From: Zygnema cylindricum
Taxonomy: Eukaryota > Streptophyta > Zygnematophyceae > Zygnematales > Zygnemataceae
Reading direction: 5' to 3'
NCBI GenBank assembly: GCA_037447655.1
Contig: JBBHKE010003160.1
Location: forward strand, 188,001 to 252,000
DNA: 64,000 nt
Both the position numbers and the translations under genes were made by a program. The notes below the pieces were generated by a model, which was not told the origin of the DNA, did not search any database, and worked only from the letters and a program-made list of their open reading frames with translations. Below are positions 30,990 to 43,075 of the stretch, in pieces; the stretch's first letter is position 1; each line of letters opens with the position of its first letter.

Positions 30990-31995
30990 AGGCTTTGATA
31001 GGCATTGCTAGGCTTTGTTAGGCTTGGCGGGGCTTAGCTAGGCTAGGCTAGGCTTTTCTAGGCTTGGCTAGGCTAGGATTGGTTAGGCTTTGCTAGGCCT
31101 GGCTAGACTTAGCTAAGTTTGGCTAGGCATGGCTAGGCTTTGCAAGGTCTGGCTATACTTTGCTAGGCTTGGCTAAGCTTGGCTAGGCTTTGCTAGGCTT
31201 GGCTAGAATTTGCTAGGCTTGGCTAGAATTTGCTAGGCTTGGCTAGAATTTGCTAGGCTTGGCTAGAATTTGTTAGGCTTGGCTAGGCTTTGTTGGGATT
31301 TGCTATGCTTAGCTAAGCTTGACTAGGCTTGGTTAGGCTTGGCTATGCTTGGCTAGGCTTAGTTAGGCTTGGCCAGGCTTGGCTACGCTTGGCTAAGCTT
31401 TGTTAGGTCGCCAAGGCTTGGCTAGGCTTGGATAGGCTTGGCTAAGCTTTGCTAGGCCTAGCTAGGCTTGGCTAGGCTTGGTTAGGCTTTGCTAGGCTTG
31501 GCTAGGCTTGGCTAGAATTTGCTAGGCTTAACTAGGCTTGGCTAGGCTTAGATAGGCTAAGCTAGGCTTGGCTAGACTTGGCTAGGCTTTGCTTGGCGAA
31601 GCTAGGCTTTGCTAGGCTTGGCTAGGCTTGGTTAGGCTTGGTTAGACTTTGTTAAGCTTGGCTAGGCTTGGCTTGGCTTTGCTAGGCCTGGCTAGACTTT
31701 GCTAGGCTTGGCTAGGCTTGGCTAGGCTTGGCTAGGCTTGGCTAGGCTTGGCTAGGCTTTGCTAGGCTTGGCTAGGCTTTGCTAGGCTTGGCTAGGCTTT
31801 GCTAGGCTTGGCTAGGCTTGTCTAGGCTTGGCTAGACTTTGCTACGCTTAGCTAGGATTTGCTAGGCTTGGCTATGCTTGGCTAGGCTTGGCTAGGCTTG
31901 GGTAAGCTTGGCAAGGCTTGGCTAGGCTTGGGTAAGCTTGGCTAGGCTTGGCTGGGCTTGGCTAGGCTTTGCTAGGCTTTGCTAGAGTTTGTTAG
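30990..31995. repeat. 10-bp-period minisatellite GGCTAGGCTT
   Basis: About one hundred units of a decamer GGCTTGGCTA with frequent TTGCTAGGCTT variants. The best-conserved core lies around 31690-31830. Short higher-order groups are visible, for example GGCTAGAATTTGCTAGGCTT four times at 31200-31280. It ends abruptly at GTTTGTGTGTC. Confidence 0.95.
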
Positions 31996-34241
31996 GCGTT
32001 TGTGTGTCTTAGATTGACAAATTGTCATATTATATGATCGTTTAGTCTTTTGTCCGATTAGTAGTTCGATTCTTCACTTTGATTGAAGGATGTGGTCTTT
32101 GCACAAAATGTAGAGGAGAAATGCTTGTGTGTGTTTGCATCTTAATGGTGTTTCTTCAAGGGTTGGGTAAACTTGAGGCTGTTTGATTGAGAATACTGAG
32201 TGACAAAAATATTTGTCACATTTTTTGAACAAGTCAGGTGATTTCATTTTAAGTAGTAGACAAGTGTAAAAGCATGGAGATGGTGTGTGTGGTTTCCAAA
32301 ACGTGACATGGATGTCTAGTTTTGAAAGAATTATCACCATAATCATTTTGAGTATGGGCAGTAAGAGTATAAATTAGGAGACAAATTCATATAATTAATT
32401 GTTGGTTGGAGACTAGTCGTATAATAAACCTATCATCTTATTTTTAGAGAAATATAATTGATGGTTCTCATTACGGAAACATGTTATTTTACAGATGGGT
32501 CTAAATGTAGCTACTAGATTTACAATCTATGATGGGATGAAAGTGTGGCTTTGTGTGACTCCTCGAGAAAAGCGTAGATCGTGAATTGTTGGATATGATT
32601 GATTTCGTATTATGGTGCCAATTCAATGATTTATAACATTTTATTTTATGCTCTATATGTTATATTCTATCAATGAATGCTGTTAATAGTTGTTTAATGC
32701 CATAGTTTTGTTACTGACTCCATTATGAGTGTATTTACATTTCATTGCCGTTGTTGTTACTGCTTTTTGTTGCTTTTTTATTATGTTCATTAAACGATTT
32801 TTTAATCTTTTAGAAAAATAAAGTATTGTATCTAGATGCATTTCATTTAGTGAAACCTTGTATCTTATTTGTGACTTTGTGAAAGACTTATGCCACTATT
32901 TCTTCTCTCTTTTCTCTTACCATTTTTTATGGTTTTTTCTACAAAAGTCAAAAGCAAATATTAATCGTGGGAAAAACATAAATCTTAAAAAAATCTTAAA
33001 TTTACTTACGATTATTTTTCACAAATGTATGGTTTGTTTGCATTCGCGGTTGTTATCGCTGTGCCAATACCGTTCGAGGATTTGAGGGAAGAATGAACGT
33101 CCTACGTAAAAGAGAGAGATCCAAAACCCTAAAAAAACATCAAAAAATTTTGAAAGACCGGACAATGATAAAATTTTAGAAAATGAGTTCTCACACTTCG
33201 AAAGACATCATAAATTTAAAAAAAAAATTGTAACAGTACGAGAATGTAGTACAGAGAAATAAAATATGCAAATTTAGTTCAAAAAAAATACAAGAGTTAA
33301 GCACATATAACATACGAGAATTCAATACATAAACCACTGTATGATAGTTTACTGGAGAGAAATAAAAAAACGAGAGTTCAATGCATAAATATTGCTAAGA
33401 GCATCATTTTAGGGGTTCGATTTCATAGAAATGTTGTTTATAATATGTAAGTAGATGAAATAATAAGTAATTAAAACAACTATACATAAGAGTAAAAGAA
33501 TAGTATTGGTGTTTACTTTAACATCAATATAGTGGCGATTGGAAGAAAAAAAATAAGTCTTCGAATTTTTCCTTGTCCTAATGTTTGAGGAACTAGTATG
33601 GTTCAATGTATTTTATGCAAAATCTCGCACTCACACTCGGTGTTTGAATATTACTGTGTTCCACTATGTATCTTTCATCTAGGAGGCAAGATGGTAAACC
33701 ATCGAAGACGTGAAACCATAAAAGGAAGGGGAAAACGATGTTGAAAAATCGAATTGGGTGGAAGCAATCTAAAATGGAAAAACAATAAGGAATAAACTAG
33801 CACACAAACATGGGCTAGCCAACAAAAGGCATTGAAAGGAACAACAAGCATATAAACAACTATTAAATAGCGTCCTCAAAACAAAAACAATCGCCCAATC
33901 CTCAACATAGCCGGAAGACCTGTTAAAAAGATGTTTGGGGAGTGCGCAAGAGGATTTCGTAACACCGTCGACAAATTATAGCAACAATAATAGATCGAAG
34001 GAGGATAGAAGCTTGCATTTGTTGTAAAGCACATATTAAGAATAGACAGTATTAAGGAAACAATGTAGATTTTAGAGCCACTCCTCCCAAAAGAGTTGGC
34101 TCCTCCATCGTCACGCTCAACCATTTCAACATGTCAAGCCGGTTGGGTATAGACCCAGACAGTGGCATGGTTTGCCCAAAAAAAATAAAAAAAAAATACA
34201 ATAATCACCATTTGAGTAAAACAACCTCGATAGGAATGATG
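31996..34241. other. AT-rich non-coding segment
   Basis: More than 2 kb with short frames only, none with recognisable domains. I see no terminal repeats. A microsatellite-free, intergenic or intronic interpretation is equally possible. Confidence 0.5.
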
Positions 34242-34796
34242 TATGAAACCTTCGAACTAACAGAAGAACCCCCCGTAAGGGGAGGGATGGGGAGCGGAGG
34301 GGAGCGGAGCGGAGAGGAGAAAAGAGGAAAGGAGAGGAGACTACACTAAATTATGTTTGTAAATCCTGTATAGCACATGGTTCACACATTCTACAAATAA
34401 AAAGTATGGTACATCATTTCTGTTTGGAACTAATATATCTTCTATAGGTATAACTCATATGTAACTTTATATATATATACCTTTATTTTATATAAGGCCT
34501 GTTCTCCATTAGGCGGTCCCAGTAAACATGCGGATATGTCTATTTCTTTCCATTATGTCGTGCAAGTAGACATCGTTTCCCAATTATGATTGGCGCCACG
34601 TAGGTTAATTTTCAGATTCTTAAAATCTAGAAATATTCCTCAAGCTAAAAATTTGTATATAATATTCGTACGGGCGGAGGTAGTTAATGATTCGTACGAA
34701 AATTTTGCGACCAGATTTTAATTTTGAAATTGAAAATCAAAATTACGGAACGGCATGTCAAAAAGGCGCCGCAAACTTTTAAGTTCAGCGGATGCC
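34242..34796. repeat. 555-bp tandem duplication, unit 1
   Basis: The unit begins TATGAAACCTTCGAACTAAC and ends TTCAGCGGATGCC. The next unit starts at the following base. It contains a G/A-rich tract (34270-34340) and a (TA)n stretch. No gene is seen in it. Confidence 0.9.
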
Positions 34797-35351
34797 TATG
34801 AAACCTTCGAACTAACAGAAGAACCCCCCGTAAGGGGAGGGATGGGGAGCGGAGGGGAGCGGAGCGGAGAGGAGAAAAGAGGAAAGGAGAGGAGACTACA
34901 CTAAATTATGTTTGTAAATCCTGTATAGCACATGGTTCACACATTCTACAAATAAAAAGTATGGTACATCATTTCTGTTTGGAACTAATATATCTTCTAT
35001 AGGTATAACTCATATGTAACTTTATATATATATACCTTTATTTTATATAAGGCCTGTTCTCCATTAGGCGGTCCCAGTAAACATGCGGATATGTCTATTT
35101 CTTTCCATTATGTCGTGCAAGTAGACATCGTTTCCCAATTATGATTGGCGCCACGTAGGTTAATTTTCAGATTCTTAAAATCTAGAAATATTCCTCAAGC
35201 TAAAAATTTGTATATAATATTCGTACGGGCGGAGGTAGTTAATGATTCGTACAAAAATTTTGCGACCAGATTTTAATTTTGAAATTGAAAATCAAAATTA
35301 CGGAACGGCATGTCAAAAAGGCGCCGCAAACTTTTAAGTTCAGCGGATGCC
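34797..35351. repeat. 555-bp tandem duplication, unit 2
   Basis: Nearly identical to unit 1; I found one difference (GTACGAAAAT versus GTACAAAAAT). The sequence after 35351 is unrelated to the start of the unit. Confidence 0.9.
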
Positions 35352-35699
35352 AGAAAGAGCGTGCGATTCGGTCGACCTTCATACCTCATGGCGGAAGGCG
35401 CATGACATGTACGACGTGTTCGATTCTCATTGCCTTTTCGTGGTGGATTTTTTTTTTCTTTTCACGTGTACTAATGGTACGCGACCAGTGTGAAGAAACT
35501 CTCGTCGCCGAGGAGAGTCTCTTCAAACTGGACAATGTGCGTGATTGCCCCGCGAATCTAAAAAAGCGAAAAATCCAATGGTCGATATTTACGCCTATAC
35601 TATTGGAGCCAACCAGTAGACATGTGCAATTCTGTGTCCTCCATTGGACTACGGAATATAGGAAGCCTCTAGATAGTATTTAACTAACCCATTTTAAAA
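35352..35699. other. Unassigned segment
   Basis: No recognisable gene. A plus-strand frame to 35683 without known motifs overlaps the duplicated unit and is probably spurious. Confidence 0.45.
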
Positions 35700-36642
35700 A
35701 ACGACCACTGCTGCCCAAGAAGGCAAACTGTCAATTTGATTGCACCCCTATGCAGCCTGGACTCCTCTGAGTCCGTAGCAAAAAGAATCACTGAAAACGG
35801 CCAACCAGCCGATAAGTTATGAGGCACCAAAAATGCCAATTTGTACAAACTCTCAAAGGGAGAGGTGACTACCTACCAAAATTTTTTAAGTCCTGATTCC
35901 TTCTAATAACTTCTATCTACTAAAGTACAGACCAATCAAATTACTGTACCTTACCAAAAAGTACTACAGCCGGTGTACCTTTTGTACGGCCTATGTACGA
36001 CAAAGCTATTAAGTGGACGCGTGTCTACTTTTTATTTGTCCGTACATTCCTCGGAATTCCTATGACCGAATGTCATCTCTCCACGAGGCTCCAGGTCATG
36101 CCACGTCACAAAACGCCAAGGTGACCACTCCGGGATTTCGGCGATGACGTGCGCCGTCGGATTCGTAATGAGACGTAATCTTAACCGTAATAATTACTTG
36201 CGAGATTTTTGTTTCGCTGTCAACCAAATGCGAGGTATTCATTCTGAAATGATGTCGTACTAAAACTGTATCTATGCACGCCGTATCTAGTTTTAGTTAA
36301 ATGGATTTCTTACTTCCTAAATGTATATATATCTATCATACTCTATAGCACTTAGCATTGGTCCTACTCTAGTAGGATAAAGCTGACCGCTATCGGCCAA
36401 CTTGACGAACCGCAAGTTCCGGGTTCAAATCCTGGGTCTGTCAAGACTATTTTTAGTAACCTTCTAAAAATAACTGCCTGTTGAACTAAGGCAGCCATGG
36501 ATCAACTACCTTCTCTATCCTTCAGTGACTACAACAAGTATGGGGGCTAGAGAAAGGAGGTGGAGGCAGCCTGTCTGTCCTTTTTCTTTTTCCTAACATA
36601 TTTAAACCTAGAAAATACTATAGAAATCTATGAATTTCAACA
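35700..36642 (-). repeat. Solo LTR, family 3
   Basis: Related to, but distinct from, family-1 LTRs. Shared blocks include GCAAAAAGAATCACTGAAAA (35779), the palindrome around 35960-35998 and a tRNA-like B box at 36422. The minus-strand 5' end is TGTTGAAATTCATAG at 36642. The other boundary is uncertain (about 35700). No internal coding sequence is adjacent, so it is likely a solo LTR. The end-of-window segment 63440-64000 is a second copy. Confidence 0.6.
36372..36445 (+). other. tRNA-like B-box segment antisense in family-3 LTR
   Basis: CCGGGTTCAAATCCTGGGTC at 36419-36438 has the T-arm look: a stem of about 6 bp around TTCAAAT. The A-box half is poorly conserved. It lies in the same relative place and antisense orientation as the tRNA-like segments of family-1 LTRs. 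Confidence 0.45.
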
Positions 36643-36779
36643 ACATGTTTTGTCATGTTTCGTCTGACAAGAAAACAAAATGGTACGAATCTGTACGAAA
36701 TCGTTCGGCATCCAATAAACAACCCCACTTTTCCTCTAATGGAAGTTCACCCTAAACCTGACGTAGGACAAAACAGGAT

Positions 36780-37806
36780 AACTTGTATCACATGAAAAAT
36801 TTAGAAGCGAGGGTTTGTTGCGGTCGAAAAATCACCACGGTATGTTTTATCATGTAATACGTCATAAAGTACGGTACAATAGTACGAGATGTTGTTTTTT
36901 AGAAAGCTTTAGTCCTCTGTATGCCTCAGCTGTGAGGGAGAGAGCTGTTCAGGACTTAAGATTATTTTTGGTTGAGTTCGGTTCAATACTTACCGAAACT
37001 AGTGTGACACTGAAGTAGGGAGTTCACGGTTTATTCACTCTTGGGACACGCGTCGTCAATTCAGAGAAAAGCGTGAGTATGTCCTCCATGGACGTACAAA
37101 AATTCGGCAGGACCATGGGACTTCGTAAAGTCACATCTACGGTGCCAAATCCTCTAATCGGACAGCTGACAGCCGCCGCCAACAAATAGTGAGAGAAAAG
37201 CGTGAGTATGTTCTCCATGGACGTACGGAAATTCGACAGGACCACGAGACTTCGTGAAGTCACATCTACGGTGCCAAATCCTCTAATCGGACGGGTGACA
37301 GCCATTGCCAACAAATAATGACGAGGCATGACTAGATCACTATCACTTACGTTCTCTGAACTTCGGTGTAAATATTTGGTATAACAGAATTTTGTCTGTA
37401 GTGAATTAGTTGTTTAGTGTTGAAAATGTGGTTTATGGCATACCTTCAGTACACAAGTATACTCACAGTATTTGTTGTGTTAGAATGTTAGATGTACGGC
37501 TGGAATGCCTCCGTACAGCTTAGTGTAGTTTCACTGTATAAGAAGTAGGACTTAGTAAATTTTTAGACTTTAGGAACAAACGATATCAAAAACTGTACAC
37601 TCAGTTTTATGCAAATTGACCTCTGAATATCTCACAGATCTGTGAGTAGAATTAAGTGAAATTTTATGTGTGTGTTCCTTTTTATGATATCTACCTTGTG
37701 GTAGATTTGTAGGACTATTGTATCTTTGTCTTGAAAGTTATTTTCTATCAAAGTTGTTGTTTTGCCATTGGTATTTGTGGAAGCTTCCTCATTGTCTTGT
37801 TCTACA
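36780..37806 (+). repeat. Diverged family-2-type LTR with 130-bp internal duplication
   Basis: The plus strand matches the reverse complement of family-2 LTRs in patches such as TACGGCTGGAATGCCTCCGTAC (37494 region) and GTAGGACTTAGT. It stands just before a plus-strand gag of the same family. Positions 37061-37190 and 37191-37320 are a tandem duplication of about 130 bp (CATCTACGGTGCCAAATCCT in both). The exact ends are not certain and the PBS is not recognisable. Confidence 0.55.
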
Positions 37807-38673
37807 ATGACTACTACTACTTCTTCTTCTTCATCTTAAGTACCAGCAGTTGTCTCAGAACAACAAGTCACGGGCCCGCCTTCACGAATTCCAGTCTTTG
37901 ATGGACGTGAATATCTGTATTGGGCAGATTTGGTTAAGTCTTACTTCAAGCAAGTGAAACTTATTGATGTGTTAAATGGATCCCTGGCAGTATCTGATGC
38001 CATCTTCAATCAGAAAAATGACTAAGCTTTGCATTTAGTGAAGCTTATGATATCAAAAGAATTGCATATGACATATATTAATGTTACAAAGGCATCAAAT
38101 TTGTGGGATGCTTTGAAATCTTCTTATGTTAGAGCTAGTGACCAGCATGAGATTATAACTGCAAGTCAGATCTATGAGTATAAGTATACAGGCGATAACA
38201 TGGTGGAATACACTAATCGGTTTCGAATGTTATTGTCAAAAAATGCATGTTATGGGGGGACTTTCTCCCCTTATCATCAGGCCATGATTCTCTTAAAAGG
38301 GCTACCTAGTGAATATAAAACAGCCTCAGATTAAATGAAAAAATTGTCCAAACCTCTTTGGAATTTGCAAACAACTATAGAGTTTATCTTGTCATAAGAA
38401 GCCACTCAAACAGTTTTAGGATGTGGGAAACCAGCTGTAGCCTTCACGGCTCAATTTCAGAGAGAAAGTAGATATCAAGGGAATTAGTTTAATCCCCAGT
38501 TTGAGAAATGTGTTTATTACTATACTGATGGTCACTCCTTCAAAGCTTGTCTTTTGTATATAAAAGCTCTTGAAAAAGGTATCTTCCGAAAAGGATGGAG
38601 ACATCGCGAACCTTCTATTCCTCAAAGACCCCCGAATAAAACTGTTGCTTTTTCAGCAGAGGATACAAAATTG
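37807..38673 (+). pseudogene. Copia-type gag of family-2 relative, cut by insertion
   Basis: Order of motifs: PSRIPVFDGREYLYWADLV, HLVKLMISKELHMTYINV, ASNLWDALKSSYVRAS, AMILLKGLPSEYKTAS, then a degenerate knuckle CVYYYTDGHSFKAC (one Cys lost). Homologous to the gag at 40574-41875. Stops at Gln positions, for example after QKND, after KTASD, in ILS-EATQ and after YQGN, look like CAA/CAG to TAA/TAG changes. Interrupted at 38674 by the LTR of the gag-only element. Confidence 0.7.
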
Positions 38674-39921
38674 TGTTGTTCATAGCCCTTTTCAGCCATG
38701 AATGTACCCTCGGAAGCACCACAGACTACCCCAAAACAACCTCCTTTGATTCCACTCAGAATTCTACAAAATAACCAAACCAAGCTAAAACTACTCAACC
38801 AGATAGTTCCTAGTCCACTAAGTATTCCCACCAAATTTCATATAATAATACCAAACCGAATAATCACAACACTCAGTCAAAGTTGCAGAAAAACAGCCTG
38901 CCAGAACTTTGATAAATATGACCAACTTCACAATGAAGCTCCAAGCAAATAAGACGCACAATAGGTCTGCAAATTTGCTACAATATTTCCAACACAAGGA
39001 AGAACACACATGCAAAATTTCAGATAATTCTGCCAATAAAACTGAGAGCAATTCTCAGATAAAATTCCCAAAAAGAAGCAGAAACAGTTTCTGTCCAAAA
39101 AGTTCCTAAACCTGAAAAATGACTAAGTCCTACAAATATACACTAGAGCTTACTACTGTATGTACGGAGGCATACCAGCCGTACGTAATAAATCAACTAC
39201 CTGTATTAATGTGAGTATATACGAATACTTCGAGATATGTCAGAATGAATATATCTACACTAATAATTAATGCAAGTAGGACAAAAACATTGTTGTAACT
39301 ATTTACAAACCTTACGAATTTTGTCAAATGAATCTGGACCGTCCATGATAAATAACATGTGATGGACGCAATTTCGCGTCCCTCACCAAATTGACCAAAC
39401 TGACGGCGATGCTGTCCCTAGCTCCGGTGGAGTCTAATCCATCACATGTTGACCCCCGCATTATGTTTCGCACGGCCAACATACAATGACAGCACAATCG
39501 ATATTTCTCTTCCAAAATGACGGCGGACTCCGTTCGCCTTCCACGTATTCTTTCATCACCAAAGATGAACCTCCACGTGTAAATCTGGTCCCCAAAAATG
39601 AAACTGTACTTTTCCATCGGGAAAACCAATCTTGACTTCCTCACGGAGTGACACGTGTATCTGAAGTGTACCGCCGTCCATTTCCCTTTACGCAAACCGT
39701 ACTTTTCGTCTATGTTTATTCTCCTCACTTGAATTCCAATTCCGTACGTTCCAATACACTTAGTACATAGTACACAAGCTGCTATGACTGCGATGTGACC
39801 AGCGCAGCATGGCAGCAGAATATCCTTTTCATACACGCTGCTATGGCTGCGGTGTGATCAGCGCAGCATGGCAGCATAGCAATGTGATATAGAGAGGACT
39901 AAAGGTTTCCAAAAACCAACA
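38674..39921 (-). repeat. Family-2 3' LTR
   Basis: Bounded by TGTTGTTCATAG on the left and CCAACA on the right (plus-strand reading), abutting the polypurine tract. Closely matches 41827-43075. Confidence 0.85.
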
Positions 39922-39933
39922 CTCCCCCAAACC
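39922..39933 (-). promoter_or_regulatory. Polypurine tract of family-2 element
   Basis: The minus strand reads GGTTTGGGGGAG immediately before the 3' LTR. This is the RNase-H-resistant primer for plus-strand cDNA. The same tract precedes the LTR of copy 1 at 4730-4741. Confidence 0.75.
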
Positions 39934-40257
39934 TTTAGACTCTCTCAACCATTGAGTCCACATTCCTCCCTTCTTCCGTTTTGTTCAACCGTTACTCAAA
40001 TAATTTTGTATATCCCAACACAGTTAGTATCATTACTCCCCCAATTCGCATATCCTTTCAAACCTCCACTGTAAATCCAGATTGCATACAAAATATAAAC
40101 CGCGTACTGTACTCACGGAACATTGTGTACGCACGAAACGTCGCGTACGCACGAAACTCATTTTCCAAAAAAAAAACCAACACTCCCCCGAAAATTTAGT
40201 TTCGTGCACCCGAATAAAATAAGAGTATAGTGGCTGCTATAATTGCGATGTCAGATA

Positions 40258-40366
40258 AGGGCAGTATAGCAGCATAGCAACGCCGGATAGCAATATAGCA
40301 GCATAGCAATGCCGCATAGCAACATAGCAGCATGGCAACGCCGCATAGCAACATAGCAGTGCAGCA
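40258..40366. repeat. AGCATAGC/CAACGCCG minisatellite
   Basis: Alternation of ATAGCAGCATAGCA with CAACGCCGCATAGC units. It is positionally equivalent to 5205-5300 in copy 1. Confidence 0.8.
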
Positions 40367-40573
40367 AGATGGGTTCAACGTCTCCACTGCTCCAGCTCCC
40401 TGCGGCCATCTCTTCCTAAATTCCTTCTTCCTAGACACACCATTGCTTCCGCTGCCTCTTTCTAGGTCTTTAAATTAAAACTCTATTTTTCAATCAATTT
40501 TAGAACAAACAAAAACCAAAATTCAAAATTCCATGAATTTTACCGAATGTTAATGGTAGTCACTTCAGTAAAG

Positions 40574-41875
40574 TTATTTTTCACGCCGTCTTCTTTTGAT
40601 CACTTGCGGAATACGTTTTCTTCTACGATTCATCCTTTGAATTCTACTTCCTTTCTTTGTTTTCTTACTGAATTTTGATGTTTTTCCCATTTTCGCAATT
40701 TTATTTTCTTTTTCCGTATTATAAACTCGTTCACGTACTCCAATTTTCTGAACACTTTTCCTCTCTCCTTCTTCTTCTGTATTAATCTCCTCTTGCAAAT
40801 TATTTTCAGTTTCAACTTCCAAATCCCTTTCACTTCTTCCTAATATTCTTACTTCAATAACCTTTTCCTCTTGCACCTCTTCATCACTCACCAATATGTC
40901 GCTTGTAAAAGTTACAAAAACTGACTCTTTTTCTGTCACCTCTTTCTCCACTCCATTTTCGGTAACAACAAGGTTTTCTTTTCCTTCCTCATGTTCTATA
41001 TCTCGAAAAGCAACAATCGGTAAGTATACAAATTATTTGACGGGAAGTGTAACCCTTCGTTTAGGGGGTCGAACTCGATTGTCATCCCATCCTTTCCTGA
41101 AAGTTCCTGCAACACATGCACTTTTATATAGCGGACATACCCTGAAAGTATGCCCTACATCATTACAGTAAAAACAGTTTTCAAGCTTACAACTTTTCTT
41201 ATTTCTTTGAAATTGTGATCTGACACCTTGACAATTCCCCCTATTCTTTAAAGACTCGTTATTAGCATCTTCCTCTAAAACACACCTGATTGCTAAAGGT
41301 AAGTTCCAATCCCTTTTATCAACTTGTCTTAATCTATCTAAAGCACACCTATGTTCCTTCGGTAATCCTTTCATTAACAAGAAAGCCTTTTGAGCATTGG
41401 TAAAGTTTCCTCCTGCAATATCGTTTTCTGCAAACAGTATTTGTATCCTAATACAATAATTCAACATACTACCTCCATCATACTTGTACTCAATTATTTT
41501 TGTAACATTACTCATCCAGTGATACACAGAAGTCTTTTGATATGCACGTTCTAAGCACTTCCATAATTCAGCTGCACTTTCTAAACCAAGGTAAGTCATT
41601 ACAAGTTCCTCGTTCAAGGATAGCTTGATAGTCAGCATACACTCATTGTTTTTCTCCTCCCATCTAACAGATGATTCAACACATGTCCCGTCCACCACAT
41701 CCATTAGCTTCCTCGACTTAAAGTAACTCTCCATCATACTCCTCCAATAGTAATATTTAGAACCATCAAATATGGGCAGGGTTGATTCATCCAAAATGGG
41801 GTAGCCATGGGCGTGGGCCCATAACCTGTTGTTCATAGCCCTTTTCAGCCATGAATGTACCCTCGGAAGCACCAC
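40574..41875 (-). CDS. Gag of the gag-only element, CCHC, with acidic/basic tail
   Basis: A 280-residue frame (41875-41033), then after one in-frame TAA a 125-residue continuation (40951-40574) in the same frame. PIFDGSKYYYWRSMMESYF, AELWKCLERAYQ, FLLMKGLPKEHR and the knuckle CFYCNDVGHTFRVC identify a copia-type Gag. The C-terminal continuation has an acidic part (SDEEVQEEKVIEV) and a basic end (NRRRKRIPQVIKRRRREK) that could bind RNA or act as a nuclear signal. In copy 1 the position of the TAA is a sense codon, so the ancestral protein was probably continuous, about 420 residues. The in-frame AUG nearest the PBS (about 41836) lies inside the 5' LTR, 10 bases before the PBS. Confidence 0.7.
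41812..41826 (-). promoter_or_regulatory. Primer-binding site, half-tRNA-iMet type (family 2)
   Basis: The minus strand reads GGTTATGGGCCCACG right after the LTR end (AACAACA). It has the same complementarity to the initiator-tRNA anticodon arm as in family 1, so the two families share a priming mode. Here the gag frame reads through the PBS in another register (RLWAH). Confidence 0.8.
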
Positions 41876-43075
41876 AGACTACCCCAAAACAGCCTCCTTT
41901 GATTCCACTCAGAATTCTACAAAATTACCAAACCAAGCTGAAACTACTTAATCAGATATTTCATAGTCCACTTAGTATTCCCACCAAATTTCATATAATA
42001 ATACCTAACCGAATTATCACAACACTCAGCCAAAGTTGCAGAAAAACAGCTTGCCAGAACTTTGATAAATATGACCAACTTCACAATGAAGCCCCAAGCA
42101 AATAAGAAACACAATAGGTCTGCAAATTTGCCACAATATTTCCCACACAAGGAGGAACACACATGCAAAATTTCAGATAATTCTGCCAATAAAACTGAGA
42201 GCAATTCTCAGATGAAATTCCCAAAAAGGAGCAGAAACAGTTTCTGTCCAAAAAGTTCCTAAACCTGAAAAATGACTAAGTCCTACAAATATACACTAGA
42301 GCTTACTACTGTATGTACGGAGGCATACCAGCCGTACGTAATAAATCAACTACCTGTATTAATGTGAGTATATCCGAATACTTCGAGATATGTCAGAATG
42401 AATAAATCTACACTAATAATTAATGCAAGTAGGACAAAAACACTGTTGTAACTATTTACAAACCTTACGAATTTTGTCAAATGAATCTGGACCTTCAATG
42501 ATAAATAACATGTGATGGATGCAATTTCGCGTCCCTCACCAAATTGACCAAACTTACGGCGCTGCTGTCCGTAGCTCCGGTGGAGTCGAATCCCTCACAT
42601 GTTAACCCCCGCATTATGTTTCGTACGGCCAACATACAATGATAGCACATTCGATATTTCTCTTCCAAAAATGACGGCGGACTCCATCCGCCTTCCACGT
42701 ATTCTTTCATCACTGAAGAAGAACCTCCACGTGTAAATTCGGTCCCCAAAAATGAAACTGTACTTTTCCATCGGGAAAACTAATCTTGATTTCCTCACGG
42801 AGTGACACGTGTATCTGAAGTGTACCGCCGTCCATTTCCCTTTACGCAAACTGTACTTTTCGTCTATGTTTATTCTCGTCACTTGAAATCCAATTCCGTA
42901 CGTTCCAATACACTTAGTACATAGTACACAAGCTGCTATGACTACAATATGACCAGCGTAGCATAGCAGCAGAATATCTTTTTCATACACGCTACTATGG
43001 CTGCGGTGTGATCAGCCCCGCATGGCAGCATAGCAATGTGATATAGAGAGGACTAAGGGTTTCCAAAAACCAACA
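41827..43075 (-). repeat. Family-2 5' LTR
   Basis: 1249 bp, matching the 3' LTR 38674-39921. It ends on the right at CCAACA, where a plus-strand family-1 LTR fragment begins. Confidence 0.85.

Larger units (their letters stand above)
38674..43075 (-). mobile_element. Complete gag-only LTR retrotransposon (TR-GAG type, family 2)
   Basis: Minus strand: 5' LTR (43075-41827), PBS (41826-41812), gag with acidic/basic tail (41875-40574), AGCATAGC repeats, polypurine tract (39933-39922) and 3' LTR (39921-38674). The LTRs are 1249 and 1248 bp and nearly identical. There is no protease, integrase or reverse transcriptase, so it must be mobilised in trans. The flanks AATTG and ATACG do not match as a target duplication, so one side has been rearranged. 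Confidence 0.85.

Noticed and set aside
30990-31995. CRISPR-like repeat array
   Set aside because: There are no spacers; units are contiguous 10-mers in a eukaryotic context.
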